Part shown: piece after piece, positions 51,777 through 64,000 of the stretch
Numbering within the stretch: the first letter of the stretch is position 1
Layout of the letters: every line of letters starts with the position of its first letter
Assembly (NCBI GenBank): GCA_033065855.1
Contig: JAVXUO010002582.1
Span: 62,001 to 126,000 of the forward strand
Reading direction: 5' to 3'
Length of the DNA: 64,000 nt
Origin: Escallonia rubra
Lineage: Eukaryota; Streptophyta; Magnoliopsida; Escalloniales; Escalloniaceae
Translations under genes and position numbers: made by a program
The notes under the pieces: model-generated
What the model saw: only the letters and a program-made list of their open reading frames with translations
Told to the model about the DNA's origin: nothing
The model's database searches: none

Positions 51777-54530
51777 AATAGTCTCCGAGAAGTGTAATGC
51801 TATAATTGGTGTCGTGAGGGATGTATAAAAAGGGTTGAGGGTAGGTTTCCCTAGGCCTTGGGTTTATTCTGTGCGAGGAGACTCAATGATCATACTCATA
51901 TTCGAGCATTGTAAAGATGTTGTCTCAACCATGTGACCAAATGATTTGCATGGGCTACTCTTGTCCTAACCAAGTCCATTAGTTTATTGAGGTCCTTTGT
52001 TTTCTTCAACAATAAATAACCAGCTTTTGTGAGGATATAAATTTGCCTCAGTTTAGTTGGCGTAGCATAGATCAGGTGGCCAATCAATGGCCTAGCTATC
52101 AAAAGCAGAAGACAGAAAAAGAAAAATAAATGAGTAGCCAATGTACCCTCTTTTGTTTGGGGTCTTTGCATTTGATAACCTTCAGTTTTAAGAGCTAGGT
52201 TACCATTCTCTTAGAATGGAGTGTAACTTATGGACATGGCTGTGTAGAAATGTAGGAAGTTAGGAAACATCTCTTTGCTAGCCTTGCTGTTAATGGTGCA
52301 TTCATAACCTTTCATCGTTGTGCAGTTTTGGCCATCTATTCATATCCTTAATATTGGGACAATCTTGCCGAACCATGTAACTCTATGTTCCTTTCCGTGC
52401 TTTTGCTATATTTATGGTGTTTATAGTTTATTGCACCCAATCTCCTTCCTCCTCTTAAAGATGAACTTCTGATGTCACGCTAAAATCTTACGCGGTTATC
52501 TCAAAAGGCTTGTCACGCATCAAAGTCGGTAAACTTACTACCATATAAGTAGCTAGCTTGAAGGCCTCTCACTTCCTATTTTGGATCGAACGCTCTAAGA
52601 GCATCCAAATTTCGAACTAGGTGATCAATTTTACAAGGAGGAAGCATTTTGTCGGTGTTCCATTCAAAATAATAAAATTGTAAAACATCCGGGGGTGATT
52701 AGTACCCTTTCCAAAGCCCCACACACAAGTTACGAATATCGTAGTTATAATGCAGATTGTTTCGCTTCACTTTTACGAATAACTTTTGGTGCTTTCAATT
52801 GCTTCAAGCACCCTTTTCCTCTATGGCTTTTGAATATGGTCCTTGATTAATCAGTTTGTTGGAACACATACCAACAGAGTGACATGTACTTTGCCTTCCA
52901 TCTGCTAGAAAAAAGTTGTATGGTACTTTGAGGAGAAAATGAGATGATGAGTCAAATGCCATAACATAACCTAATTTAATCTTCAAACCAGTTTGTCGAT
53001 CCATGATTGACTCCCATAGTCCCATAGTTAAAAATGAAAAGTGTCAGCCTGCAGTGTCACAGCGAATGATGAGTGAGTCGCCTTTTCACATGATGTATCC
53101 TTAAGAGATCTCCCAGCCAAATGAAGACTCAAATTAAATGACATCTGGGGTCTACATACTCATAATCACATAAGGATAATGTTAGGCCAACTTTTACTAC
53201 CAACTATATTTCTCGATATCAAATTCTTTGGTGTTCATGATATATAAGACCCAACATTTGAATTACCTCGAATGAGCTCTCTTACAAACTAGAAAACCTT
53301 AAAACTAGTGTTTATTGCGAATCTCTTTTATAAAAAAGGTTGGTAGATAATGTTCGAGAGAAATTTCTTCGCATTCGAAAAGAAAGCTGGCACAGCATTC
53401 AAATAGAACGGATAAGATTGTGGTTCACGGAGCAAGAGAATTAAATTAGGAGTATAATGGGGACCTGATCTCAGGCACTCATTGATCTAAGGGCTTCCTT
53501 TTCTACAACTCTTAAGACCAGATTATATGGAAGCCAACAACAAATCGACACTTTATTACTATAGCTATGCTCGATCTGAGACAAACTAATTAACCCTAAG
53601 CCCAATTGGTTGAAGTTGGTCTGGTTGAGTGGGAGCATAGCAAAATATGCAAATTATAAGTTGGTTGAGATGCCAAAACAGACTAAAACTTAGAGCTAGA
53701 TTAAAGAAGTGGAATGCAGTCACTAATGATGACTGCAGTTATACAGTCTACAATAAAGTAATCTATGAGTATATGTTTGGCTATTGGTGTTTATGAGGTA
53801 CGCCATTGATGGAATGAAGGACCCTTCTTCTAAAATCAAACTCCAAAAACTGGCCTTTTGCTGTGGCAATCACCACATTTGGATGGGAATGAAAGGGCTT
53901 AGAATCGTCAGTGTCCAACTGAAACCTGTTGAGCTGATGGTCCGAGAAATCATTGCCTTTGGTAAACAACCCTGTGCTAATTAGTTGGAAGCAGGCACCA
54001 AGAACATATTAACATTGGGTGTGTTGCACATCTTTGAAGCTACTTATAAATGTTGTGAACTCAGAATCAACTTGCATTGTGTGGAGAGGCTCACACTACT
54101 TACATCTTGAATTATTAGTTGAATTCTTTTCGACGTAGGATTGTATCTCATCACGCTCCTTCACGCATGATGAGTTCTTTTGAGTGCGCCAAACACGTAA
54201 ATGAATTAAATTTGGTGGAAGTGATAATTTTTTAGTTGTCATTTACTTTAAAAAGTTAAGCTTCTAAAACAATCGATAACTTAAAGTGCATAATTCTACT
54301 CGTAGCGCTTGTATGCCTCTGTGCTCCAATGAAAAAGGAGAAAAAGAATAAAAATCCAATTGAATCTTTGCTGAATAATTATCTCAAAGGGGTAAAAGTA
54401 TCCATTTGATAAGAGTGGCAGGCCGGTCCGTTTTGATGTGTAAGGGGTAAGATCAGCCAACTTGCTGATCACAAGCCCATAGGCCCATCGTCTCTCAGTG
54501 GGAGGTGGGCTTGACATTCCAGCTTCAAAA
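51777..54530. other. Spacer upstream of the small minus-strand gene
   Basis: No convincing gene. Short open frames at 52804-53025 and 53781-53969 (both minus) show no recognisable motif and no splice partners that I could find. Confidence 0.45.
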
Positions 54531-54812
54531 CTTCAATTTCCAGGCTCATCTTACAAATTTTGGGGCTCAAACAACTAGACCAGTATATAGAATGAAATTG
54601 GGCTTTAAAGGTTTGGGCTAATAACGATGAAACTTAAAACCACACCAAAGTTGGGCTGATTATTATAAGCTAAAGCCCTCTAGAACTAGGAAATAGCATA
54701 TTCTTTTCTAATGTTGGCATAATGTATTGGGTCAACTATAAACGCTGTTGGGATTTATCCTTGAATTTTTTTTTTTTTTAATGGTTTGGCTGGCATGAAG
54801 CACCAGGGGAGG
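54531..54812. repeat. Segmental duplication, copy 1 (copy 2 at 56328-56602)
   Basis: About 280 bp repeat in direct orientation about 1.8 kb apart, sharing ttcaatttccaggctca, caactagaccagtatataga, gtttgggctaataacgatga, gaactaggaaatagcat and ggtcaactataaacg. A further shared piece, aagtgtatatgatg.cg.cttatg, at 55197 and 56834 shows that the original duplicate was longer and that later insertions interrupt it. Confidence 0.9.
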
Positions 54813-54836
54813 TATACTTGGAACAGATTAAAGTAG

Positions 54837-55197
54837 CGTTTGAAATTACTTAAATTTTTTCTGTTTTTCTCCGGTTAAAAAATATGTGTTTGGCATATTA
54901 TTTTTCGTTTTTTTTTTCCTTCAATTTTTTGAAAACCATTTTTTAAAACAGGGTTGTTTTTTAAAACTCTCATTTTTGGAGTTTTGAGTTTTCAGATTTA
55001 ATTTTTATTTTGAGACAACTACCACCGGCCCCCCCCCCCCCCCCCCCCCCCATCACGCCGCCGCCATTAAATAAAAAAGCCAAAATAAAAATTGGGTAAT
55101 CAAACACTCATTTATTTTTGTAAAAATTAAAAACTAAATTGTTTTTTTTTTTTTTGAAACTGAAAACCAAAGCTGTAAGTGATTTCAAACAGACCCT
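54837..55197. mobile_element. MITE-like element inside duplication copy 1
   Basis: It interrupts the duplicated block (compare 56602-56834). It begins tttgaaattactta and ends gtgatttcaaacagaccctaa, with gtttggcatattatttttcg and ctcatttttggagttttgag inside. The same words occur in the element at 55226. A 23-base C run lies at 55029-55051. Non-coding. Confidence 0.55.
55029..55051. repeat. Poly-C tract, 23 bases
   Basis: Homopolymer in the centre of the MITE-like element. Its length is prone to sequencing error. Confidence 0.9.
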
Positions 55198-55225
55198 AAG
55201 TGTATATGATGACGCCTTATGCCAG

Positions 55226-56325
55226 ATCAAAGTTTTTTTTTGGGGTTTTTTTTTTCAATTTTTTAAACTGGGGGAAAAACCCCATTTGGCATACAGTTTT
55301 CGTTTTTTACCTTTCAATTTTGTAAACCAAATTTAAAAATGGACCTGTTTTTGAAAACTTCATTTTGGAGTTTCAGTAATTGATTTTTGTTTTGAGATCC
55401 ATTATTCAAACTTTGTTAGAAACAAAAAAATGAGCATCATTTAACAAAACCCCCTCACACACAAAGCACCACCACCACCAGATACTTATTTCCATCGCCC
55501 AAACCTTTACCATGGCCATTATCCCCACTCCCACGCACGCTCACACCACCACCAGTGATTATCCCACCATCATCACCCTATCACCGTCGTAACCCACAAA
55601 ATTGTCCCACCATTGCCATCACACGCCTTCGACAACCACGAGTTTGCCTCACCATCGCCACACACCTCCCACTGTCACCCACATATCTGCCACAGTACCA
55701 CCACCCTACCGTCATTGCCACCTACGGATCTGACCCCCTGTCGCCAACCCACCCCTTTGACAATGAATCAGAACCTCAACCCACCATATTCACCTCACTG
55801 GCATGGACAACCAATAGGACTTCAAGCAACGTCGCCACCTCAGCATCGTCGCACAACTGACAATGTGCACCACCATCACCACCCCACCACCATCACCACC
55901 AACGAATTTATCTCATCGTTGCCATCCCGCTGTCGTGTCTCTTATTATTGCTCCTTGCAAAAGCTTCCTCAAAACTAACCCATTTCATTTGTGGTGTGAA
56001 AGGTTTTCCTGACATAGTGAAATTACAATTGACTGGTGGTGGTGTGAATTTGATTATGACGGTGGTGTCGCGGATTGGATGGTGGTGGTGGTGGTATTGA
56101 CCAATGGTGGCACTTCGAAGTTATGGGAAAGTGTTTGTTGGAAAAAAAATGCAATTAATTATAAGATTGGTGGGAAAATAAAAAAAAATGGTAAAGAAAA
56201 AACTCAAATAAAAACTGGATAATCTAACAACCATATATCTTTCATAAAAAATTAAAAACTAAACTAGTTTTGAATTTTATTTCTTAAAAAACTGAAAACT
56301 AAAATTGCAAATAATTTTAAACAGA
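55226..56325. mobile_element. MITE-like element with a CCA/CAC-rich core
   Basis: The left part (catttggcatacagttttcg, gaaaacttcattttggag) matches the element at 54837. The right end has actgaaaactaaaattgcaa and taaacagacc, complementary in style to the left. The centre (55470-55950) is a degenerate CAC/CCA-rich stretch with long open frames that I take as by-products. Located between the two copies of the segmental duplication. Confidence 0.5.
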
Positions 56326-56327
56326 CC

Positions 56328-56602
56328 ATTCAATTTCCAGGCTCAACTTACAATTTTTTGGGGCTCAAACAACTAGACCAGTATATAGAATAAAATTGGG
56401 CTTTGGAGGTTTGGGCTAATAACGATGAAAATTAAAAGCACACTAAAGGTGGGCTGATTAGTATAAGCTAAAACCCACTAGAACTAGGAAATAGCATCTT
56501 TTTTTCTAATGTCGGCACACTGTATTGGGTCAACTATAAACGTTGTTGGGATTTATCCTTGAAAACTTCTTTTGAATGGTTGGTATGAAGGGCCAGGGGA
56601 GA
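56328..56602. repeat. Segmental duplication, copy 2
   Basis: Direct repeat of 54531-54812, with about 85-90% visible identity and a few small indels. Confidence 0.9.
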
Positions 56603-57008
56603 TTTCAAAGGAATGTTCTTTCAACACCGTATATATTGACAATTTATAGTTGTTAAATGTTTTTAGTGACTTTTCTTAACACTTTCAGTGACAATTATTA
56701 ACGATACTTTTTTAGCGTCACTAAATAAAAGTCACCAGAAACATTTAAAAACGATTGATTGTCGCTATATAAGGGGTAAGAGGAAGATTCCTCCAACCGG
56801 AGTAGCAGCCAAAATTTTTCCATCTTGGAATGGACCAAGTGTATATGATGCCGTCTTATGCGAGGATCTTAGGCCGATAAAAAAAAATTTATCCTTAATT
56901 ACATTTGAACGATAAAATTTTTTTATCACTGTAAATTTTAAAAATGCAACAAAATATTTTTAATGATAATATTATTATTATAGCAGATGATTCTGTAATA
57001 TACTAACA

Positions 57009-57260
57009 ATTAGGGTTCGTTTGACAAATTTTTTTTTTGTTTTTCAGTTTTTAAAGAGCAGTTTAATTTTTTTTTTATAAAAACAAGTGGGTGTTTGATA
57101 ATTTTTTTATTTTGATTAAAGCAGTCGCCGGCGGCCGGAGGTGGCAGGTCTTTCGCTGGCGGCCGGCAGTCTCCGGCGGGGGTCGCCTGAGGTGACTGCC
57201 CGCGGTGGGAGGGTGCCGTTTCTGAGTACTCTTCAGTTTAAAAACTGGTTTTTAAAATTA
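57009..57260. mobile_element. Short MITE-like element with a GC-rich core
   Basis: The left end is tagggttcgtttgacaaatt with gtttttcagtttttaaa. The right end is cagtttaaaaactggttttta. The core (57120-57220) is a GC-rich palindrome-like run of gccggcggccgg. It resembles the neighbouring MITE-like family in its ends only. Confidence 0.35.
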
Positions 57261-57529
57261 GTCTTGCATGTTTGTAATGCTATAAGTGAGAGGTTTTAAG
57301 GCAAAATACTGACAAAACTTGTAGTAACAAAAATCATGGTTATGGGCCATCAACTTTTACCCTGTCAAATTTCAGAAACTTGTGTAGCAACAGGGTCCTA
57401 CACTTTATAAACTTGGTCGTTAGAATGCACTTTATTCTTCCTTTGAGAAAAACTTTAACACGATGGGACTAAATTGCTTGATGAGAAAAAAGAAATGATG
57501 CAACGTAAGGGATAGAAAATGGAAAAAGT

Positions 57530-57591
57530 GACCATTGTAATTGATGAAGCTTTCTTGTCTGACCATTGTAATTGATGAAGCTTTCTTGTCT
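57530..57591. repeat. Perfect 31-bp tandem duplication
   Basis: The unit beginning gaccattgtaattgatgaag occurs at 57530-57560 and again at 57561-57591 without change. Confidence 0.95.
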
Positions 57592-58719
57592 AAGTAGCTA
57601 GGGGGGGACATTTTATGTTGGTAGGCATACGTGCAAGCTATATTCTTTTGAAATCTCAATCAAAATTAAATTTCTTAAACTCATAGATTAAGAGCGATAG
57701 CGAATCCTCAACCACCCGTCGACGCGTGTTGCTTAGTACTGCACACGAATCTCAGTTACCTCGACAAGGAAGTTTCTTATGCAACTAGTTAATGTCTCTC
57801 TACCTCCTTTTAAATAGCCTTGAATGCGAGTTATTCAGTGATCTCAACCGGGATTCTCGCTAAATAAAGACAGAGGGAATCACCCTCCTATATTATACTC
57901 CAAGTCGTCTCTGTTTAATAACCACCCCAGGTTATAATAGTCACTGAATTGGCCAATAATAAGCAGCTTCTCCGAAACCCAAAACTTGGAGACATTTTTT
58001 GAGAGTAATGAACCTGCATATGGGACCTTTTCGATCCGTGTGTAGGCTCTATTGTATCATTCAGTGAGGCATGGTGGTCCAGCAGCATGGTGTTCCGGTC
58101 AAAGGCATGCAATAAGAGCACATAAAGAAGCAGAAAAACCCTCACCCAACTCATCTGTCAATTGTCCCAAGATGAACTCACGTGCCCAGCCATAATGTAG
58201 CATAAAATCTATCAAAGGGCATTAAGTGTAAGGACCATACATGAAGGGACATTAGATCCACCATGTATTTTCAAAATAGACTGCCTTCACTAGATCTGGA
58301 GTATTCAGTATCAATAAGCAACCTGGTTTGACAAATTTCATTAGCGACTTGTTCTGTTATAATTTCCCAGTGTTCTTACTCTCTTTTAACGTGTGAAGTG
58401 AAGCAGTAGTCATTTCCTTAAAATACTGGATATGGTGGCTTACACATTCAAACATAAACCTAGGAGCAAAGAAGTAAGAAAAGAAACAGTGGGTTCCTAA
58501 TACATAACACTTCAGGTAGCTCTGCATTAGCAAACAAGATTTTCCAGGACCGTAATTGAACATAAAAGTTGACGAAAAGGCCTTGAGCCCGACCACCATA
58601 GACAAGCTTGATCAAGAAACCGTATGAAAATGACCAACTTTATGTACAAAAATGGATAGCTCACCTTAATTTACCTAACACAAAGATTAACAGAAGGTAC
58701 GAAGTAAACCTCGAAGCCG
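57592..58719. other. 3' flank of the zinc-finger gene
   Basis: No gene supported. An 82-residue minus-strand frame at 58357-58605 and a 79-residue one at 57915-58154 show no recognisable features. Confidence 0.5.
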
Positions 58720-61277
58720 TCAACTTTCGAGAGATTTGTAGATGACAACGAAACAGGGCAGTATAGCCCTCGGATTAAACACATGCAACTCCTCGAGGCT
58801 CGAGTAGATCCCAGCGTACCCGGCTACAGAGTCATACGAGCCGGCCAACAAGCTGTTCTCCTCCTCCGGCTGCGCAGCGTCGCTCGCCACAAGCCTCACC
58901 TTCCCGGCGATCACGCGACAGACCAGCATGGCCCTCCGCCCTTCGGTAAGGCCGAGGCAGTCGTGGGCCCTGCCGCTGCTGGCCATGGTGCGCACCCCCT
59001 TGCCAGTGTCCTCGCTGGTGTGCTTTTTGCCTTGGAAGCCGTGCCTGATGACTGTGCACACTCCGCAGACGGGCACGGAGCCGCACAAGCTGGACGAGCC
59101 GCGCGCGCCGAGCGAGCACGTGAGGGTGGTGCAGTGGAAGCGCAGCAGCTCGTTGCCGTCGGCGGCGCACCTGGGGTTCTTCTTGCTGCTGCCGGCTGCG
59201 CGAATCTTCACCGCGTCTCGGCAGTCCTCGAACCGTTGGATGGTTCGCTGGGTGTTGTGGACTTTCAGTATCCGTTCGATCTGGCAAATTGGGTTGTCCT
59301 TCTTCATCCAGCTTGATTTGAAGATGATCTCCACGATGTTGCGACCCGAATCTTCCGGACCCAACTCCGACACTGTTCAACAAATTAGATATCCATTAGT
59401 ACAAGTTTTTTGCTACTTAAGTCATGTACCACTATCTTATTCTCGCATAAACTATGGTTGTTGCCACCAAAAATTAATACACTTTATGGATTATTAATGA
59501 GGATCACAATTTTATTTGGTGAAACACCGTAAAGTAGGTTAGGAAAGCTATCGTCATTATTCAAGAGTACTCAAGTCAGCAAATGAGGTATTGTTTTTGC
59601 CGATTGGTTATAACTTCATTTTCGCTATATAACGTTCAATGCTACTTAAAGCATTATGGAATATAGAAACTTGTTAAAAGGATTTGATTGTGATACGTAT
59701 CTACTTTTTCACGAAAAAGATACTTGCACGAAATAATAAAACTTGTGTATCTCATCTTACGTAGCTCCGATGAATTATTTTAGATATTTTTTTTTTTCCT
59801 GACGGAGCATATTAGCTTTTCTTTTCTAGTCAAATGGCATACGTCTTTATCTTTTGCGCTTCATTTGATTTGTTTTAGACCTCAAAACCATTGCTAACAT
59901 AATGCAACAATTCAAAGTGAAATCATTTATCAATTTTCGTTCTTTGTTACTAGTACTATTCTATCATGACTACGAAGTGATAGCTGTTAATGTGCTGTAC
60001 TGGTGCAGTAAATGCTCTACAGAAAGTTATGCAGTCCTGAAAGGAAGGAACAAGATTTTGCTTCACGATGGTGGGGGTGTCAACACCAAGTGATCGAGTT
60101 ACGTGTTTCCATTCTACTAATCTTGCTTAAAGTAGCTGACACTGAGCCAATTTGGCCAATCTCGACTCAAATTGGTATCAATTTTCCGCTATTGAATCAT
60201 GTGAATCATTTCTTCAGAATGCATGTTAAGATAAGTTTCTCTAAACATTACGTTTTTTATGCCTTCATGCATGTCTTAGTAGACTTGCTTAAAGTCTTGA
60301 TGGCACCAATGATTTTCAAGCTAATATTCAGGGGACTTGTATAGCCGTGGCCGACTAACCTCAAGTTCAGTATTATGAGATAGATAAATGGTCGCTAAAC
60401 ACATAGGAAAGGAATAATTTTATATGCCTTAGTAATCTAGAAATGTTAATACTTTCTTATGGTAAATTGCACAAAAAGTGTCCGCAAATATATTCCTATG
60501 CAAGCAAAATAAGCAAACTATACCAGCATGTCTAATTGCTTGATGATGTTCCAAGCTTTCAATCTTCGGGAAGACCTCTCCACATTCAGAGCAAGCACAT
60601 ATTCTGGTCCTTGGAGATGGATACCTACGCTTGGTTTCATGTACTTCTTTTAGAAAGATGCATTCCCAATAATCCAATAAAGTAATCTCCATATATCAAC
60701 AAAAGAAACACCATAAAAGAACAGAAAGTAAAATTTACCTGCTAGGATCAACGATCATGTGACACTCATAACACCCAGAGAGCTTTCTAAATTGCATGCC
60801 TTTGGACGAGGGCACGTACGTACCCCCACCGTTGGATCTCACTGAACTCGACACCGACCTCGCCGACGACGACGACCCACCAGCGTTTTTCCGGCCAAGA
60901 AGCACAATCTCCTGGCCCAGAGTGCTACCTTCCGGCGAGTGGTCAGCCCTATCAACAACCCTCGTGTTGCCATGAACAACATCCCTAAACCTGCATATGG
61001 AACTGCACGGGACCAACTTTGAGTACCCGCCTGCAGCACCGTTTTTGGATGGATCATGGACTGTGGACCCTTGGATCTCCTTGCAAGTGAGCAGGTTCTT
61101 GATCTGGTCCCATGAAGATGGCTGCTTCTCAACCTTCTTCCTCCGCTTGGACTTGGACTTGGATTTGGATGACTTTGAGGGCTGTTTTTGGGCTTCGGGT
61201 AAAAACGAAGGGAGTCCGGCCATGAAAAGGAGTGAAAATAGACAGTAGTAGAGAAATGCTGCAGAAAAAGCTCTCAT
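58720..61277 (-). CDS. C2H2-like zinc-finger protein, 3 exons
   Basis: Exons on the minus strand: 61277-60739, 60624-60524 and 59372-58720, in frame, 430 residues. A single C2H2 finger lies in exon 2: C191-x2-C194-x12-H207-x4-H212 (CSECGEVFPK, then HHQAIRH). Upstream, GCYECHMIVDPSR adds another Cys pair. Behind the finger is a long conserved region (SELGPEDSGRNIVEIIFKSS, RILKVHNTQRTIQRFEDCRD, RCAADGNELLRFHCTTLTCS). It ends SYDSVAGYAGIYSSLEELHV..NPRAILPCFVVIYK, which in this family is usually likened to the PARP catalytic fold. The N-terminus has a hydrophobic stretch before a Lys/Ser-rich segment. Translation could instead start at the second Met (61223-61221), which would remove most of it. 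By gene order and sequence it resembles At1g75710 as I recall. Molecular role not established. Exon 3 is GC-rich. Confidence 0.9.
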
Positions 61278-64000
61278 GTGAGAAAAGAGAGAGAATGGGG
61301 GGGTGGGATTGAAACTTGAGAGCGTTTTTCTTTAATGAAGGGGTGATCCGACTTTAATGGAGAGGGATCCCAGATTGTAATAAAAGGTGTAGAGATTAGG
61401 TGGTCCGGGGGTGTATGAGCTTGCGGTGCTTCTGATCAATCGGCTCCATCAACTTAATGGCATCGCCTTCGGATATTTTTAATGCTTTTTTTTGCATCGA
61501 CGGACTCTTCTTTTCAAGTTTTCAGTAACGGAACTGTCGCTGAAAACTTTAGTGGTATTCCTAGTGAGAATTTAACGATAATTTTTTTTTTGGTTATACA
61601 GGAAAAGATAAAGAAATACAAAAAAAAAAAAACAAGTGAACAAAACTATTCGTGCCTCATATAGGCAGTTCCACTAAGGTCTGTTAACACCAAAAGTTGT
61701 AGTTCTTGAGGAGGACTATCCACACAGGTAAGGGGATAAGGTTAATTTGCTCTATAGTTGGCCAGGAAGTCGGCACACTTGTTGCCTTCTACGTACTGTG
61801 TCACTTGAAGTGATATGGAAATGACGTAATTGAATACGATATTTTGAGGGAGTTTGTTGTATTGGAGTAAATTTTTGCCCGAGTTATCTCATGTGTAAGT
61901 CCAGTATGACGGAGCTTTGAAATGCCGATAAGTATATTTGTAGATTTTAAAAACAAGTAAGTTAATGTTTGACAACAACAAATAGTGTTTTTATGATAAA
62001 GCAGAAATATGCTTTTTGACATACTTCACTTTGTAATACTCTGTAACTGAATGAAAGAAACGATTATGACATAGGTCATGCCAAACTTAACCAAAATCAT
62101 AATTGTTACCTAAATCAAATATACTCAAAATTTGAATAAAAAAAATGAACTTAGTTGTAGTCACATACATGCGATAAAGTTACGCAAGCCAGTTTTGCGA
62201 TCAATATATCGTCCAACAATACCTCATGTCGTACACCTAATTAACGTTGTGATTTAGAGGTCATAAGTCAGATACTTAGATTAAAAAGTTGGAAAAAAAA
62301 TACATGAATAATTCATCTCGGATCCCTACAATCTAGAAAGCCTCGTATTGTGATTGCCTGTGCTCGATCGCCACGGTGCTGTAACAAGGACTCAGAGGGA
62401 TCTTATAATGAATTCTGCTCCATTCGTTTCTGGATCTAGAGCCAATAATTCTAAACCAATTCATGTACAAGTGTTTGTCTCATACTATCAAATCTTAATC
62501 AAATGTCTCTTGTTAAGCTCCATGCCAATTTTATTGTCTGTCAACGTACAGTTGACATGCAATTTAGGTTGACAAGTCATGATCAGTTGCTACGAAGCAA
62601 TAGAGTTCTGGGCCCCAAGAGTTTGGAATGGCATTATAAACTGGGGACGTGGAGTTTTTGGCCGACTAGCTTGGCTTATACCACTATCAGAACATGCTTT
62701 GTATGTCTGATCAGATTGGAGCTATTCTGTTGTTCCTTTACCTTTCTTTTTCTTTGTCCAAAGTGGGAGGCCGAGCAAGCTGCAAATGCTTTGCTTGGTC
62801 TCTGAGTGCTACTATCGTTGGTTAAAGTCTATCGACTAAACTACTTTAATGTACGATTTAAGAAAGACCCGTCACTTTTCATAGCAGAATTACAAGAAGT
62901 TATGTCGTTTTCAAGAGTACGAAAAAAACCCGCCAGGTAAAAAGAAGAAGAAGATGAATACGATACTCTGAACGGCTTATACATATGATGTGCTCGATAC
63001 AATTCTCAAAAAGACCATCTCAATGTTTCCATTTGTTTCTTTTTAAGTGCAAAATTGTTAAGAAAAAGTGTTAGATTAAAAAAGGCTTCTACATATATCG
63101 TTGTTTATTCTTTTTAGTGCATATATATTGTTATAATGCAACCGACTATTGCAGTGCATCAGCACTCTTGTACTGTGGTTAGAGGCGGGCCAAAGGGTTT
63201 TAGCACTAACCTTGAGACGAGGGTCGAGTACAAGGCAAGAGTTACGAGAATTTCACGTTCTTCCTGTTCCTTCACGTGTCGTATAGGAACGTTTATAAGG
63301 AAATTAGGAATGAAACATTCCAGTGGGCAAACCATTAACATCAGAATGTATTTCTATTATTTTTCATGCATGTGTTCGGGCTATAATTTGTCCAAGTGCA
63401 ATTGTCCAGGAACTTTTCTTCGTAAGCAACTAAAGCTCTTGATTTCTCTAACAATGTGAATCCTTAATCCCTGATATTGCTGCGGAAATAATGTATGTGA
63501 GAAAAGGGCTTGGCTGTTAGCACTCCATCTTCTTCAGTAGACGATTAGAAGACCTAATAAAATGTCAGAGAACGTTTATTTGCGCGTCATGCTATGGTTT
63601 TTTACACCTTTACTCATTGCACTCGTTGCTAAGAGATTTGTGATTTGGTGTAAATGCATTTTTAGCGATGAAATAAAAACTGTGAAGTTGTATATGTACA
63701 ATGTGAAAATAGGTGGTTTCTGTATGTTATTGACGTTATTCATTTCTTTCATAGTTCTTGGTGTCACTTTGGTGAGGGGACTTGCATGAAACTGTTTAGC
63801 AACATCATGATTATCACAATATCTTGGTATAGGAGGGCTTGTCACAATTGCGTTTGATCTGCCATTTTTGAGTTAAAGATTGGAGGCTTAAAATTGTATA
63901 ATTTGTGTTAAAGTCTGGTGTTCAATCCAAGAACATGCTCTACCGAGGAAAGGACACAACACGTATGAGTTATGAGTTGAAGTCAATCCACAATTGTCGG
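61278..64000. other. Terminal intergenic region, promoter side of the zinc-finger gene
   Basis: No gene is supported. Open frames at 62354-62572 and 63562-63789 (the latter with two hydrophobic stretches) start at ATG but match nothing I know and have AT-rich, non-coding-like composition. Confidence 0.45.

Noticed and set aside
58783..59497. Long plus-strand frames opposite the zinc-finger exon
   Set aside because: Shadow frames of GC-rich exon 3 of the zinc-finger gene; the minus strand carries the conserved protein.
63562..63789. 75-residue frame with two hydrophobic segments
   Set aside because: No homology recognised and no promoter or splice context; hydrophobic short frames are common in AT-rich DNA.

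Overview
The window is nuclear DNA from a flowering plant, probably a eudicot. It has multi-exon genes with GT-AG introns, AT-rich spacers, many small DNA-transposon derivatives and a plant LINE. I could not assign a species. Exon models were built by hand from splice sites and phase continuity. All the full models below are in frame from start to stop.

Layout. At 1.9-5.4 kb lies an ERD2-related receptor gene (+). A 5'-truncated LINE with a perfect target-site duplication sits just downstream. From 9.3 to 16.2 kb three GASA/snakin peptide genes (+) form a cluster: two close duplicates with duplicated promoters, and one more diverged copy. From 19.8 to 23.8 kb is a 13-exon gene (+) for a 685-residue plant protein of unknown function. 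From 25.7 to 33 kb are pieces of a small membrane-protein gene (-). From 33.9 to 38.4 kb is a nest of DNA transposons: a Mutator-like element, a Tourist-like MITE, a GGT-rich element and a broken Mutator-like relative. From 39.6 to 44.6 kb is a nine-exon, apparently plastid-targeted hexokinase gene (-). From 48.0 to 50.2 kb is a WEB-family coiled-coil gene (+), and at 51.4-51.8 kb a small conserved-looking ORF (-). From 54.5 to 57.3 kb is a duplicated, MITE-filled spacer. From 58.7 to 61.3 kb is a C2H2 zinc-finger gene (-).

Context. The order zinc finger / WEB / unknown protein / GASA / ERD2-related matches, from memory, the Arabidopsis run At1g75710-At1g75760. If right, this is an ancient collinear block in which the GASA gene has been tandemly amplified and the hexokinase and membrane-protein genes are extra. 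The genes do not form one pathway: their products concern endoplasmic reticulum trafficking, secreted cysteine-rich peptides, plastid sugar phosphorylation and nuclear or cytoskeletal functions.

No clearly new biological system was found. The best leads are a residue inserted in the Cys-Pro-Cys motif of the second GASA peptide, a Gly-to-Val change beside the hexokinase phosphate motif, an apparent GC-AG intron, a 52-bp duplication that copies a splice donor, and a transposon insertion whose empty site is preserved in the neighbouring paralogue.
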